From UBA2336 sp965227265 (lineage in GTDB: Bacteria > Bacteroidota > Bacteroidia > Cytophagales > Cyclobacteriaceae), in contig OZ245738.1 in NCBI GenBank assembly GCA_965227265.1, positions 1,364,001 through 1,428,000 of the forward strand: a stretch of DNA of 64,000 nt, in the 5' to 3' direction. The notes below the pieces were generated by a model. The model saw only the letters and a program-made list of their open reading frames with translations, did no database searches and was not told the origin of the DNA. How positions within the stretch are numbered: the stretch's first letter is position 1; the number at the start of each line of letters is the position of its first letter. Below, in pieces: positions 18,558 through 28,867 of the stretch. The position numbers were made by a program, and so were the translations under genes.

Positions 18558-19685
18558 GTGACTTTTTCCAGGCTAGTTCTTTTTGGAGTTTTATTAACTG
18601 TTTTGCATACAACTGCGAGAGGCCAGGGAAAACAAGCGTCAAAAAAGGAAGAGAATGACAATCTCGTAGAGACGCTGACTCATCCGAAAAAGTTCTACAA
18701 ACGATTCTTCCCAAACCTGAGAATAAAACCAAACCCACCTGATACACTTTATGTTAAAACATATCCAAATTATCTGTCAGTCGGCTCACAAATATCCTCG
18801 CCTTATATACGGCTAAATCTTGTTCCACCTGATGGTAAGGGCGCATCCCGATTCAGAACTAATGTTCCCTACATTGTTGGCTTTAACGCGAGCTATCGTT
18901 TTATCTCGGCTGGATTTGCCTTTTTGACCCGCATACATACGCACGATGACTATGCGGAGAGTCAATACAGAACAGCAACAATTAAACTTTCGGTAAAAGC
19001 ATTTTCGCTTCAATACAAGTTCACCCGAATAAAAGGTTTAACGGATACCAATTCTCAACACAATACTGGAACCGAGCACTTCCTAAAACGCCCTGACATT
19101 GTTAATCGCGACTTTCAGTTTGATGTAGTCTATAATCCGGGATGGCGCAAATATTCTTATCCTGCAACATTCTCATTTTCACAACGGCAAGTAAAGAGTC
19201 GTGTTGGCCTTTTACTAAACGCAGGTTTGTACTATACCCGCATGACGGGCGATTCAGCGTTAATCACGCCTGTTCAGCAAGCTTACTTTAAAGATTTTGA
19301 TGATGTCAGTATTATCCGGTCTTTGTCGGTGAGAGTTGCACCAGGAGTAGGAGGTACGCTTGTTCTATCACGGAAGTTTTATGCAACACTGGTCGTGTTT
19401 CCCGCCTGCGATTTACTTTTTTACCGATACCTCGATCATCCGCATGATCATGGCAAACTTTACCAGACATTTGCCTTTGCACTCGACTCGCGGTTGGGCG
19501 TTGGGTATCAATCGAAAAGATTCTATGCCGGAATCCGATGTGACGTTGAACAAAAACAAGCAAATCTCCGGGGTCTTACCATCAACAACCAATATTCATT
19601 TTTGGGATTGGAAGTTGGCTATAGGTTTAATGCTCCCCGATTTGTAAAAAAAATATATAAGGAAACTATGCCGCCAGGAATGTAG
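18558..19685 (+). CDS. Exported outer-membrane-like protein, DUF4421-type
   Basis: 375 residues from a GTG start; no ATG lies before the signal peptide (M-T-F-S-R-L-V-L-F-G... ending A-R-G-Q). After a lysine-rich linker comes P-P-D-T-L-Y-V-K-T-Y and alternating amphipathic strands to the end (S-F-L-G-L-E-V-G-Y-R-F near the C-terminus), the pattern of an outer-membrane beta-barrel. The 'D-T-x-Y-V' entry and the Y-I-V-G-F-N-A-S-Y-R-F strand resemble the Bacteroidota DUF4421 family. Function unknown. It is separated from the preceding gene by 113 bases and converges on an ABC permease. Confidence 0.68.
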   Translation: MTFSRLVLFGVLLTVLHTTARGQGKQASKKEENDNLVETLTHPKKFYKRFFPNLRIKPNPPDTLYVKTYPNYLSVGSQISSPYIRLNLVPPDGKGASRFRTNVPYIVGFNASYRFISAGFAFLTRIHTHDDYAESQYRTATIKLSVKAFSLQYKFTRIKGLTDTNSQHNTGTEHFLKRPDIVNRDFQFDVVYNPGWRKYSYPATFSFSQRQVKSRVGLLLNAGLYYTRMTGDSALITPVQQAYFKDFDDVSIIRSLSVRVAPGVGGTLVLSRKFYATLVVFPACDLLFYRYLDHPHDHGKLYQTFAFALDSRLGVGYQSKRFYAGIRCDVEQKQANLRGLTINNQYSFLGLEVGYRFNAPRFVKKIYKETMPPGM

Positions 19686-19719
19686 TCTGCTAATTAACAA
19701 CAAGTCTCTTTACAAAAGG

Positions 19720-22119
19720 CTATTCACTTCGCAAACTCTTCACCGGATTTGCCCTTGCTGCTCTGAAAGATTCAAAGCTTACGGTTGCACCTGCAATCAA
19801 CATGCTGATTAATCCTGCCAAAATAAACACTACTAATGTGATGTCTGTTTTATATGCAAAGCCTTGTAACCATTTATCCATCAAATAATATCCTGCCGGA
19901 ATACCGATCACAAAAGCAATCACTACCAGTATCATAAAATCGCGTGAGAGTATACCAACCACATGCGATACCGATGCACCCATCACTTTTCGGATGCCAA
20001 TTTCCTTTGTGCGTTGCTCTGCAGTGAAAGCAGCGAGCGCGTAAAGACCAAGGCAAGCAACAAAGATGGCAAGCCCTGCAAATAGCATAACAACGCGTGA
20101 GAGATTTTGCTCCGAGCGATAAAGTGAATTCAAATGCTGATCTAAAAAGGTATACTCAAATGATGAAGATACATTCTTCTTATATATATTTTCAAGTTGC
20201 TTAACTGTCGCTGAAAGATTTCCGGTATTTACTTTTACCAGCAGGTAATTAAATGGCTCAGTTTGAGTTCCATTGTGAAAACAGAATGGACTTATCTGCA
20301 AATGAAGAGACGTAAAATGAAAATCTTCGGTTACACCAACAACTTCTGTCAGATTTTCAAATCCCTGAATATTAACACGTTTCCCAATTGCTTGTTCGGG
20401 CGTAAGTCCCAGGTATTCAATTGTAGCCTGATTAAGGACTACTTGTATAGTTGTGTCTTTAGGATCTTTAGTTTCGGGTAAGGATTGGCCGGCCAATAGT
20501 TTTACATTGAGCACATCAAGTACTTCACGCGTAGCCCGCATGGTCAGCAGCGATGAACCTTCTCCGCTTTCTCCTTCCCGCACAATGTTACGCATGCTTG
20601 TACTCATACCCGGATACGATTGACTTCTTCCCACAGTAACAACATCACTTAGGCCTTCATATGCTGATTTAATAGCGGTTACTTTATCCAGATCTTTCGA
20701 AGCGGACGTCATAATGGCGATTACCTGATCGGGTTTATAACCCAGTTTTTTATTTTTTATAAATTCCATCTGTTGATAAAATACAACAGAACAAATAATA
20801 AGAATGATGGATACCGAAAATTGAAAAACTACTAAGCCTTTCCGAACTAAAACTTGTCCACCGGAAGATGTAGTTTTTTGCAATGCTTGCTTAGGTGAAA
20901 AGGACGAAAGGTAAAGTGCTGGATAAAGGCCTGATAAAAGCGTAAGCACAATCCATATACCGATGAAGCTCACCCAGAATAAACCAGAACTCATAAAGCT
21001 CATCGTAATAACTTTGCCTGTGAGCTGATTAAAAATTGGCAATAAAAAACCAAACGCAGCAAGGCTTATGACCAAAGAAAGTAGAATAAACACTGAAGCC
21101 TCCAGGTAAAACCGCGGGATAAGCTGCCGGAATGTAGCGCCTAATGTTTTAGCGATGCCAACTTCTTTGTTTCTTCGTTGAGATTGAGCAGTAGTAAGAT
21201 TCATATAATTAACCGCAGCGATCAATAAAATAATGCTGGCAAGACCGATCAGTATTTTAACCTGTTTATAATCACCATATGGTCTGCGGTCAAACGTTGA
21301 ATTTAAATCACCGGAGTGTAACCGAATGTCAGTTAAAGGCTGTAGTGCAATCGTGAACCAACGTCTGTCTTTTTCAATATTACGATCCAGCATGGCTGAA
21401 ATTTTCTCATCAACAGCTTTTTGCGAGGCGCCTTCATGCAATAGAAAAAATGAATCGAAACTTGCATTACCCCAGCTTTGATTACGTTCCTGGCCAAACC
21501 AATTAGAGGCAAAACTTGCAATCAGTTGTGCTTGAAGAAAAGAATTAGGAGGGAAGTCCTGATAAATGCCAGTAACTTCAAGTTGCATAGAATTGTCGAT
21601 TGTAAGTATCTGACCAATCGGATCCGTATCGCCAAAATATTTGCTGGCTGCGCTTTCGCTGATTACTACCGTGCCCGGTTGATTAAGGATAGCGCCCTTT
21701 TTTCCGCCCTTTACAAATGGTACTGTGAAGATGTCGAAGAATTCAGGGTCAGCGAAGAATAAATTTTGCTCACTAAAATTTTCATTACCATTAAATATGA
21801 ACGCGAGGTCTCCAAAATTATGATGAAAGTATCGGGTTGCCTTCTCCACTTCCGGGATTTCCTTCATGGCAGTTGTTGCCAATCGATTTGGCGAACCACC
21901 CCATTTGTTGGTCACTCCATCAAATTCGGCAGCAATAACTGCGCGATAGATCCGATTATTATTCGTATGAAATTTGTCATAGGAGAGCTCATCTGCTACA
22001 TAAAGACTAATGGCAAGAAATGCGGTTAGACCTATGGTAAGTCCGGCAATGTTAATTGCACTGAAGGATTTGTAGCGCATCATCATGCGCAAAGCAATTT
22101 TCAGGTAGTTGAGGAGCAT
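19720..22119 (-). CDS. FtsX/MacB-type ABC transporter permease
   Basis: 799 residues. It starts M-L-L-N-Y-L-K-I-A-L-R with a first membrane helix at ~20-42, then a MacB-like periplasmic core domain (to ~250), a FtsX block of three helices (~290-425), a second periplasmic core (~430-660) and a C-terminal FtsX block ending K-S-L-R-S-E. The motif E-Q-R-T-K-E-I-G-I-R-K-V-M-G-A-S at the last FtsX block is the conserved coupling segment for the ATPase. No ATP-binding subunit gene is nearby, so it must share one encoded elsewhere. In this large Bacteroidota family, substrates are mostly unknown; lipoprotein, peptide or antimicrobial export is inferred. It is paralogous to the genes at 23270 and 59825. 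Confidence 0.93.
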   Translation of the reverse strand: MLLNYLKIALRMMMRYKSFSAINIAGLTIGLTAFLAISLYVADELSYDKFHTNNNRIYRAVIAAEFDGVTNKWGGSPNRLATTAMKEIPEVEKATRYFHHNFGDLAFIFNGNENFSEQNLFFADPEFFDIFTVPFVKGGKKGAILNQPGTVVISESAASKYFGDTDPIGQILTIDNSMQLEVTGIYQDFPPNSFLQAQLIASFASNWFGQERNQSWGNASFDSFFLLHEGASQKAVDEKISAMLDRNIEKDRRWFTIALQPLTDIRLHSGDLNSTFDRRPYGDYKQVKILIGLASIILLIAAVNYMNLTTAQSQRRNKEVGIAKTLGATFRQLIPRFYLEASVFILLSLVISLAAFGFLLPIFNQLTGKVITMSFMSSGLFWVSFIGIWIVLTLLSGLYPALYLSSFSPKQALQKTTSSGGQVLVRKGLVVFQFSVSIILIICSVVFYQQMEFIKNKKLGYKPDQVIAIMTSASKDLDKVTAIKSAYEGLSDVVTVGRSQSYPGMSTSMRNIVREGESGEGSSLLTMRATREVLDVLNVKLLAGQSLPETKDPKDTTIQVVLNQATIEYLGLTPEQAIGKRVNIQGFENLTEVVGVTEDFHFTSLHLQISPFCFHNGTQTEPFNYLLVKVNTGNLSATVKQLENIYKKNVSSSFEYTFLDQHLNSLYRSEQNLSRVVMLFAGLAIFVACLGLYALAAFTAEQRTKEIGIRKVMGASVSHVVGILSRDFMILVVIAFVIGIPAGYYLMDKWLQGFAYKTDITLVVFILAGLISMLIAGATVSFESFRAARANPVKSLRSE

Positions 22120-22314
22120 AATTGAAGATTAAGTTGTTTTGCTAATCACTAAAATCATTCCTAATAACAGGGTGTCATTTTGACGCAGAAACGGTGCTTA
22201 AAGTTGCATCATCAGTCCGGTTTTGCAGGAAACCGTTCGCCAGCGGTCATTTCAAGCAACAAACTATTTTCAAAAATAATTATTTACTTTATCAATAATT
22301 CACACTCCCTACAC

Positions 22315-23238
22315 ATGAAAAAGATATTTCTATTCCTCATCACATCACTTTGTGGCATAGCTGCAGTAAGCGCTCAGCCCGGTACTAAGGAATCATTTAT
22401 CCCAGACAACTGGACAGTTATTCAGGAAACGTATGGGGATATGAACAAAGATAGCGTGGACGATGTCGCATTGATTATTGAATATGCCGGAGATGCGTTA
22501 GAAGGTGAGCGACCAAGATCACTGTTAATTTTATTTAAAGAGAAAAAGAATGAACAGTATACAAAAATATGCATGGCCGAGCATGTGATACTGGATGGCC
22601 TGGCAGGTGGGACGATGGGTGATCCTTTTGAAAGCATGACCATCAAAAAAAATGTGCTGATTCTAACATTCTCAGGCGGATCACGAGAACAGTGGACAAC
22701 TACACACCGCTATCGTTTAAAAGATAATTCATATTTCAGCGTGATCGGGGCAACGTATAAAATTGAGGACATGGGTGTAATCAATACGTATGATTATAAT
22801 TTACTCAATGGAAATATTATTCTTACAACAAAGGATTCCAATATTAAAGCCAACAACAAGACCATAAACAAAACACTCAAGTTGATGCCCATCAACCTGG
22901 ATAGCTTTGAGCCTGACGCTTTGTGGGCGATACTGATGCCGAAGGAATATGATCCAAATATCGTTCAGCTACCGTTAACGGATGCAGGAGTAGGAGATTG
23001 TGCTCATATATTTTTCGATGATATGGATTTTGGTAATGCCGAGCTTTACCTTGATGAAGCTTCTCAAAAACTCTGGTTTGATTTAACCACCAGCAATCAA
23101 AATGACGAAACTGTAGTGAATCCAACGTATAAAGGCAAAACATTTGAGATCACGTACATCGGCAAGTTAGGCACAAAGTGTGAGCCTCAGGGAGAAGAAT
23201 CGTACCAGCTGGTGATTGGCTTTAAACTTGTTCCGTGA
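22315..23238 (+). CDS. Exported protein of unknown function
   Basis: The ATG at 22315 gives a clean signal peptide (MKKIFLFLITSLCGIAAVSA) and 307 residues; the frame is open for 45 more codons upstream, but that stretch looks non-coding. A calcium-loop-like G-D-M-N-K-D-S-V-D-D segment follows ~20 residues after the leader, resembling the strand-loop repeats of FG-GAP-type proteins. Further on are T-F-S-G-G-S-R-E-Q-W and a C-terminal strand F-E-I-T-Y-I-G-K-L. Not assigned to a family. It sits between two convergent or divergent permease genes and may be envelope-associated. Confidence 0.7.
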   Translation: MKKIFLFLITSLCGIAAVSAQPGTKESFIPDNWTVIQETYGDMNKDSVDDVALIIEYAGDALEGERPRSLLILFKEKKNEQYTKICMAEHVILDGLAGGTMGDPFESMTIKKNVLILTFSGGSREQWTTTHRYRLKDNSYFSVIGATYKIEDMGVINTYDYNLLNGNIILTTKDSNIKANNKTINKTLKLMPINLDSFEPDALWAILMPKEYDPNIVQLPLTDAGVGDCAHIFFDDMDFGNAELYLDEASQKLWFDLTTSNQNDETVVNPTYKGKTFEITYIGKLGTKCEPQGEESYQLVIGFKLVP

Positions 23239-23269
23239 TTTGGCATAACTTACTCCAATAATGAATACA

Positions 23270-25681
23270 TCATTGGTGTCGTAAGGTTTTAATAGGGTTT
23301 GAAAATGCGGCCTGTATTGCCCGGTAACTTGTCGTGAGCAATGCAATAACAAATGTACCTACGCCTACCAGTATAAAAATCGCCCAATTAATATCTACCC
23401 GAAACGCAAAGTTATTTAACCAGGTATTAACAGCGTACCAGGCAATGGGGCACGAGATTATAAATGCAACTCCAATCAGCTTGGAAAAATCTGTTGATAA
23501 CAGCAGCACAATCTGGGTTACCGATCCACCCATAACTTTCCGGATCCCTATTTCTTTCTTACGCTCTTCAGCTATAAAGGAAGCCAGGGCAAATAACCCG
23601 AGACAGGCCACAACAACCGCCAGCACCGAAAATATCCCGGCAACTTTGCCCAGCTTTTCTTCATCTTTATAAAGCTGATCAAGCTCCTGATCAAGAAAGA
23701 AGAAATCAAACGGCCTTCCGGGGGCAAGCTCTTTCCACTTTGTTTCAATTCCAGCTACTGTATTTTGTAGATTGTCAGTCTTCAATTTGATCGCAACATA
23801 CTTCAGTTCGAAATTAAAATGTCTTGGGAGTGAGCGTTGTTGAATAATGAGAGGCTCAATAACTTTATGCTTGGAGACAAAGTTGAAATCTTCTACAACA
23901 CCTACAATCTCGCCATGATATTGCTGATAATCAAATGGCCTGCCTACCGCAGATTCCGGTGTCCAGCCCATTTGCTTAACCATCGCTTCATTCACAATTA
24001 ACGCAAGTGAATCATCTGTAGTTTTTGTTTCGTCATACGCTCGTCCGGCCACAATGTTAAGGTTAAAAGTTTTAAAGAAATCATGTCCCACCCAGATTAC
24101 AGAAAATAATTTGGATTTATCCATGCCCTCAAACCGGTAATTATCACCCTGATGTTTCGAACCTAGTACATCTAAAACTCCGGTTACACTTTCCACATCG
24201 TTACGCTGCTCAAGTTCTTTCTTAAATGCCGAGTACGTTCGTACAATGGGTGTTCCCAGTGCTGAAACATATAATATCTTTTCCGAATCAAACCCAGTAT
24301 CACTCTTGCGCAGAAAATCGAGCTGATTGATCGCGATCACTGTGCTGATGATCATGACAATCGACAATGAGAATTGAACCACAACCAGCACTTTACGGAG
24401 TACACCGCCACGACCACCTTTTGCCTGGCTGTCCTTTAAAACTTTTGCAGGAACAAATGAACTCAGTACTAAGGCCGGATAAATTCCAGATCCAATTCCA
24501 ACAATTATAAAAATAGCAATCAATGCCAGTAGAATTACCGGATTCAGGAACACATCAAACCCGAGTGATTTTTCAGACAGCGTGTTAAATGAAGACAGTC
24601 CAATCATGCCTAACACGACAGCCAATACAATGGCCACGAAAGCAATGATCAGTGATTCAAGCAGAAATTGAAATATAAGTTGTTGTCGTTCACCACCGAG
24701 TGTTTTTCGCAAACCAACTTCTTTACCACGCTTTGCAGAACGCGCTGTCGACAGATTCATAAAGTTCATGCTGGCAATGAACAGGATAACTAAGCCAATG
24801 ATGGAAAATACATAGATATTTTGCTCGCTGCTATTTGCTTCCAGTTCAAACTCCAGGTCTGATTTTAAATGGATATCGGTTAACGGCTGTAACGCCATTC
24901 GCGAATCGGCCTTAACAAATGGCGGAAAATATTTGTCAACAAATGCTGGGAAGTAACGTTCAACTTCTTCTGGTTTTACACCTTCTTTTAACAGAACATA
25001 TGTCCAGCAAGGATTCCAATACCAGGTTTGAGGATATTGGCCTCCAAAAAAAGTCCGGAGTGTTGAAAACGAAACTAAAAATTCAAATTGAAAGTGTGCA
25101 TTGCGCGGAGCATCCGGCATAACACCTGTAACAACGAGTTCACGCTGATCCTGAATCCGCAAAAACTTGCCCATCGGATCTTCATCGCCAAAATACCGTT
25201 TCGCTGCACTTTCGGTTAGCAGTACAGAATTTGGTTCCTGAAGTGCTGTAGCTTTATCACCTTTGATAATATCGTAGTCAAAAATTTTGAAGAATGTTGA
25301 GTCCACAAACAACACATGTGGTTCATTAAATTCTTTGTCTTCGTTATCGCGGTTGGCTACTAATATAGTAGGGGATTGAAAGTTAAAAAAACGCACCTGC
25401 GATTCGATGAGATTGTCATATTCTTCCGCGAGCGTAGGCCCGGCCGGGAAAGGTACACTCGAAGAACGTTCGCCTGAACCTTCTGTTTCAATGAATTCTG
25501 TTACGCGGTAAATCCTTTCTGCTTTGGAATTAAAGCGGTCATAGCTAAGCTCATCATTAATGTAAATCGCAATGAAAATACAGCTGGCAATGCCAAGCAT
25601 CAATCCGAATACATTTATAAGAGAATAAAATTTGTCTTTAAAGATATTACGGATGGCAACAGTCAGGTAATTGCGGAGCAT
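23270..25681 (-). CDS. FtsX/MacB-type ABC transporter permease
   Basis: 803 residues, same architecture as its neighbour at 19720: M-L-R-N-Y-L-T-V-A-I-R start, helix at ~20-42, periplasmic core, FtsX block (~285-420), second core, C-terminal FtsX block with E-E-R-K-K-E-I-G-I-R-K-V-M-G-G-S and terminal K-T-L-R-H-Q. Identity to the neighbour is moderate, so these are diverged paralogues rather than a recent duplication. No ATPase or membrane-fusion gene is adjacent. It has its own 200-base upstream region, shared divergently with the M1 peptidase gene. Substrate unknown. Confidence 0.93.
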   Translation of the reverse strand: MLRNYLTVAIRNIFKDKFYSLINVFGLMLGIASCIFIAIYINDELSYDRFNSKAERIYRVTEFIETEGSGERSSSVPFPAGPTLAEEYDNLIESQVRFFNFQSPTILVANRDNEDKEFNEPHVLFVDSTFFKIFDYDIIKGDKATALQEPNSVLLTESAAKRYFGDEDPMGKFLRIQDQRELVVTGVMPDAPRNAHFQFEFLVSFSTLRTFFGGQYPQTWYWNPCWTYVLLKEGVKPEEVERYFPAFVDKYFPPFVKADSRMALQPLTDIHLKSDLEFELEANSSEQNIYVFSIIGLVILFIASMNFMNLSTARSAKRGKEVGLRKTLGGERQQLIFQFLLESLIIAFVAIVLAVVLGMIGLSSFNTLSEKSLGFDVFLNPVILLALIAIFIIVGIGSGIYPALVLSSFVPAKVLKDSQAKGGRGGVLRKVLVVVQFSLSIVMIISTVIAINQLDFLRKSDTGFDSEKILYVSALGTPIVRTYSAFKKELEQRNDVESVTGVLDVLGSKHQGDNYRFEGMDKSKLFSVIWVGHDFFKTFNLNIVAGRAYDETKTTDDSLALIVNEAMVKQMGWTPESAVGRPFDYQQYHGEIVGVVEDFNFVSKHKVIEPLIIQQRSLPRHFNFELKYVAIKLKTDNLQNTVAGIETKWKELAPGRPFDFFFLDQELDQLYKDEEKLGKVAGIFSVLAVVVACLGLFALASFIAEERKKEIGIRKVMGGSVTQIVLLLSTDFSKLIGVAFIISCPIAWYAVNTWLNNFAFRVDINWAIFILVGVGTFVIALLTTSYRAIQAAFSNPIKTLRHQ

Positions 25682-25884
25682 GTAAAAGAGGTTGATTGAT
25701 AGCTAAGGTAAACGGAATTACCCAGGTTTGGATTTTGATACTACATGAGCGGAGAGGAGTCTGTGTGAATAGCGTATTAATGCTTTGAAAATGAAGGTCT
25801 CGGTTTCAAATAGTGATACCTTTTCAGAAGCTAGCTGTTAATAATTTGTTAAGTTACGTCCCATCTTACCCCTAACGTTATCAC

Positions 25885-27840
25885 ATGACTATCAGAATCT
25901 TTACAAGCATATTACTCATTACTACCACACTTGCTTGCGCACAAAATAATGCTAATACTATACGCAACTCTGTGGAAACGAAAGAGCGTTCGATCCGGCT
26001 TACTGTTCCCATGACTAATTCCATTCAAAAAGCTTTCCAAGCTGGTACCCGGGATTTTTCCGGTAAGCCCGGCCCAAACTATTGGCAGCTTGAAGTTGAT
26101 TATACTATTCATGCCAGTCTGGATCCGGCAACGCAAACTATTACTGGATCAGAGAAAATCAGTATGCATAATACTAGTAAAGATGACCTTAAAACAATTG
26201 TGCTTCGGCTAGATCATAATTTCTATCGCCCTGAAGCACAACGCTCGGGATCAACTCCATCCGAAGTTACCGATGGAATGGTACTGACCAGTGTAAAAGT
26301 AGCCGGGCAAGCGGTGAGTCTTTCTTCCATTTCCGGGCTAACGCAAACAGTGGCGGTAATTAATCTTCCGGAATCGATTAAAGCTGGAACAACGGTTGAA
26401 CTTGAAATTGATTGGCACACAAAACTTCCAGGCGGACCGAACGGCCGAGGCCATCGCATGACGCAACGCTTCGACAGCAAGCTTTTCCAACCGACACAAT
26501 GGTATCCGCGCATCGCAAAGTACGATGACCTTCGCGGATGGGAGGCAAGTCCCTATCTCGGACCGGCAGAGTTCTATAATAACTTCGGCAAGTTTGATGT
26601 ATTCGTAACCGTTCCGGGTGGTTGGATTGTAAGCGGTACCGGTGTGCTGCAAAATCCAGCTGAAGTTCTTACAGAAACAGCAAGGCAACGATTAGCGACC
26701 GTGCTTAATTCAGATGATGAAGTAGTTATTGTAAGTGAGTCTGAAAAAGGTCCGGGCAAAGCAACTGCAGCGGGAGACAAACTAACCTGGCATTTTAAGG
26801 CCGACAAGGTAAATGATTTTGCCTGGGCAACTGCTGAAAAATTTAGTTGGAAAGCAACGCGGGCTACTATTCCCGGTAAAGGTTCGATTCCTATTCACAT
26901 GGTATACTTGCCGGAGCGTGCTAACCTGTACGAAAACGCAGGCAAGATCTCCCGTCATGCACTTGAGTTTTATTCAGCGCTCTGGACACCGTATCCGTTC
27001 CCGCAATTCACCTTACAGGATGGACCCAGCACAGGTATGGAATACCCGATGGTGATTAATTGCAACCAGGAATCGGCAGATCATGAAGCAGCGCACCAAT
27101 GGTGGCCGATGGTACTAGGTACAAATGAAACGCGCTATGGCTGGATGGATGAAGGCTTTGATGAATACATGAGCATTTTATCCGCTGCTGATACAGAAGG
27201 AAAACCCTTTAACCTGGATGGCCTTGGGCAAAGTTATGGTCGCATAAGCGGTGACGAAAACGAAGCCCCGATGATGTGGAGCGCGAATGATGCCGGAAGC
27301 GGTTATCGTTTTCAAACGTATTTCAAAACAAGAACCATGCTTTCCATGCTGGGTGGAATCGTTGGCGATGAAGCAGTGATAAAAGCTATGAAAAAGTATG
27401 CTGAGACCTGGGCATTCAAACATCCGTCTCCGTGGGATTATATTTTCTTTATGAACAATGAGCTTGGTCAGGATCTTGAATGGTTCTGGTATTATTGGCT
27501 TTGGACAACGGAAGCTGTAAATGGATCTATACAGGATGTAAAAACGGTGAAAGGCAAAACTACAGTAACCGTTCACCAGGCCGGAGAGATGCCATCACCG
27601 ATTATATTAAGGATAGAGTTTGAAGCTGAAGGTCCGGCTATTAAAACATTACCAAACGCAAAAATAATCGATGCCACTACAGTCGAAGTTACCTGGCCTG
27701 CTTCAGTTTGGTTCACTGGCAGCCGTACGTTTAACGCGGAGATGAACTTTGGAGAGCGGAAGATTAAAAAGATAACATTCGATCCGCATGGCAGATTCCC
27801 CGATTCTAATCCTGCTAATAACATCTGGTCGAGGCAATAG
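25885..27840 (+). CDS. M1-family metallopeptidase (intact zinc site), probable lipoprotein
   Basis: 651 residues. The leader ends T-T-L-A-C18, a usable lipobox, so the mature protein may be lipid-anchored. An N-terminal M1 beta-domain (~60-230) is followed by the catalytic domain: G-M-E-Y-P-M replaces the usual GxMEN, and the zinc motif is H400-E401-A-A-H404 with the third ligand E423 in D-E-G-F-D-E-Y, exactly HExxH-x18-E. The protein should therefore be an active periplasmic aminopeptidase-like enzyme. It is shorter than full M1 aminopeptidases (about 850 residues) and lacks the C-terminal HEAT-like domain. A divergent M1 homologue without these ligands is encoded at 30260. Confidence 0.9.
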   Translation: MTIRIFTSILLITTTLACAQNNANTIRNSVETKERSIRLTVPMTNSIQKAFQAGTRDFSGKPGPNYWQLEVDYTIHASLDPATQTITGSEKISMHNTSKDDLKTIVLRLDHNFYRPEAQRSGSTPSEVTDGMVLTSVKVAGQAVSLSSISGLTQTVAVINLPESIKAGTTVELEIDWHTKLPGGPNGRGHRMTQRFDSKLFQPTQWYPRIAKYDDLRGWEASPYLGPAEFYNNFGKFDVFVTVPGGWIVSGTGVLQNPAEVLTETARQRLATVLNSDDEVVIVSESEKGPGKATAAGDKLTWHFKADKVNDFAWATAEKFSWKATRATIPGKGSIPIHMVYLPERANLYENAGKISRHALEFYSALWTPYPFPQFTLQDGPSTGMEYPMVINCNQESADHEAAHQWWPMVLGTNETRYGWMDEGFDEYMSILSAADTEGKPFNLDGLGQSYGRISGDENEAPMMWSANDAGSGYRFQTYFKTRTMLSMLGGIVGDEAVIKAMKKYAETWAFKHPSPWDYIFFMNNELGQDLEWFWYYWLWTTEAVNGSIQDVKTVKGKTTVTVHQAGEMPSPIILRIEFEAEGPAIKTLPNAKIIDATTVEVTWPASVWFTGSRTFNAEMNFGERKIKKITFDPHGRFPDSNPANNIWSRQ

Positions 27841-27933
27841 GGGCTAATATTTTAAATTAAACGTGGCTTAAAATGTCACTTAACTGTCCGGTTTCAAGTT
27901 TACCTTTATACTAGGTTTACCGTTGAAATCGTT

Positions 27934-28857
27934 ATGAATCATACAAGGATTATTTTTCTCGTTTTGCCCCGCGTACACATGCTTGATCTGGCAGGTCCGC
28001 TACAGGTCTTTCAGGAAGCAATTGAGTATCGAGCTGAATTATCAATTGAATTTTGTTCTATTCAACATAAAGTATCTTCCTCTTCAGAGCTGATTATTAA
28101 CAACTTATTGCATTTTAGCAAAGTTGCTTTGCGCAAAGATGATTATATAATCGTTGCAGGTGCGGAAGTCAGCTATCTGGTTTCAAAAGAAGCAAAATCG
28201 CAGAAAGACCTGATGCGTTGGCTGCAGGATGCCCATGCAGTTGGTGTAAATCTGTGTTCAGTTTGTACAGGCGCGTTTCTGTTGGCTGAGGCATGTCTTT
28301 TGAATGGCCTAAAATGTACAACTCATTGGAAAAGAACAGCTGAGCTTCAGGAGCGGTATCCTATGGCTCAGGTAGTCGAGGATACACTTTTCACAGAAGA
28401 TGACCGCATATTAACCAGTGCCGGAGTTACGGCTGGTGTTGATCTCGCACTCTATATCGTAAGTAAACTTACCGATGAGAATGTATCCTATCGGGTTGCA
28501 CGGGAATTAGTGGTGTACTTGCGCAGGTCTGGATCGGATTCGCAACAAAGCATTTTCATGAAATACCGGAACCACATCCACAGCGGTATTCATAAAGCCC
28601 AGGACTATTTACAGGAGAATATTCATCAAAAAATTTCATTGGGTCAATTGGCTGACACGGCCTGTATGAGTTCGCGTAATCTTACGCGGACATTCAAAAA
28701 AGAAACTGGCATTACGGTTAACGAATACGTTACGCTTATCCGAAAAAACCTGCTCCGCGAATTCTCAAAAGATTCCAACATGAGTCGTAAGCAAATGGCT
28801 AAACAATGTGGTTTAAAAAGCGCGCGACAGGTAATCAGGCTACTACAAACTATTTAA
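27934..28857 (+). CDS. GlxA-like transcriptional regulator (DJ-1/PfpI + AraC HTH)
   Basis: 307 residues. Residues ~1-190 form a DJ-1/PfpI (class I amidotransferase-like) domain with D-L-A-G-P near the start, a nucleophile-elbow cysteine in C-S-V-C-T-G-A-F and the T-T-H-W segment typical of GlxA-type regulators. Residues ~215-307 are an AraC HTH domain (L-A-D-T-A-C-M-S-S-R-N-L-T-R-T-F-K-K-E-T-G). Such proteins are DNA-binding regulators with a ligand-binding amidase-like domain. A TACCTTTA -7-like element precedes the gene at 27901. It heads a run of four genes and is the likely regulator of them; the ligand is unknown. Confidence 0.9.
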   Translation: MNHTRIIFLVLPRVHMLDLAGPLQVFQEAIEYRAELSIEFCSIQHKVSSSSELIINNLLHFSKVALRKDDYIIVAGAEVSYLVSKEAKSQKDLMRWLQDAHAVGVNLCSVCTGAFLLAEACLLNGLKCTTHWKRTAELQERYPMAQVVEDTLFTEDDRILTSAGVTAGVDLALYIVSKLTDENVSYRVARELVVYLRRSGSDSQQSIFMKYRNHIHSGIHKAQDYLQENIHQKISLGQLADTACMSSRNLTRTFKKETGITVNEYVTLIRKNLLREFSKDSNMSRKQMAKQCGLKSARQVIRLLQTI

Positions 28858-28867
28858 TACCTCACGC

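Noticed and set aside
27178..27576. 132-codon minus-strand frame
   Set aside because: Antisense to the M1 peptidase, covering its conserved zinc-domain region; no own start or RBS signal.
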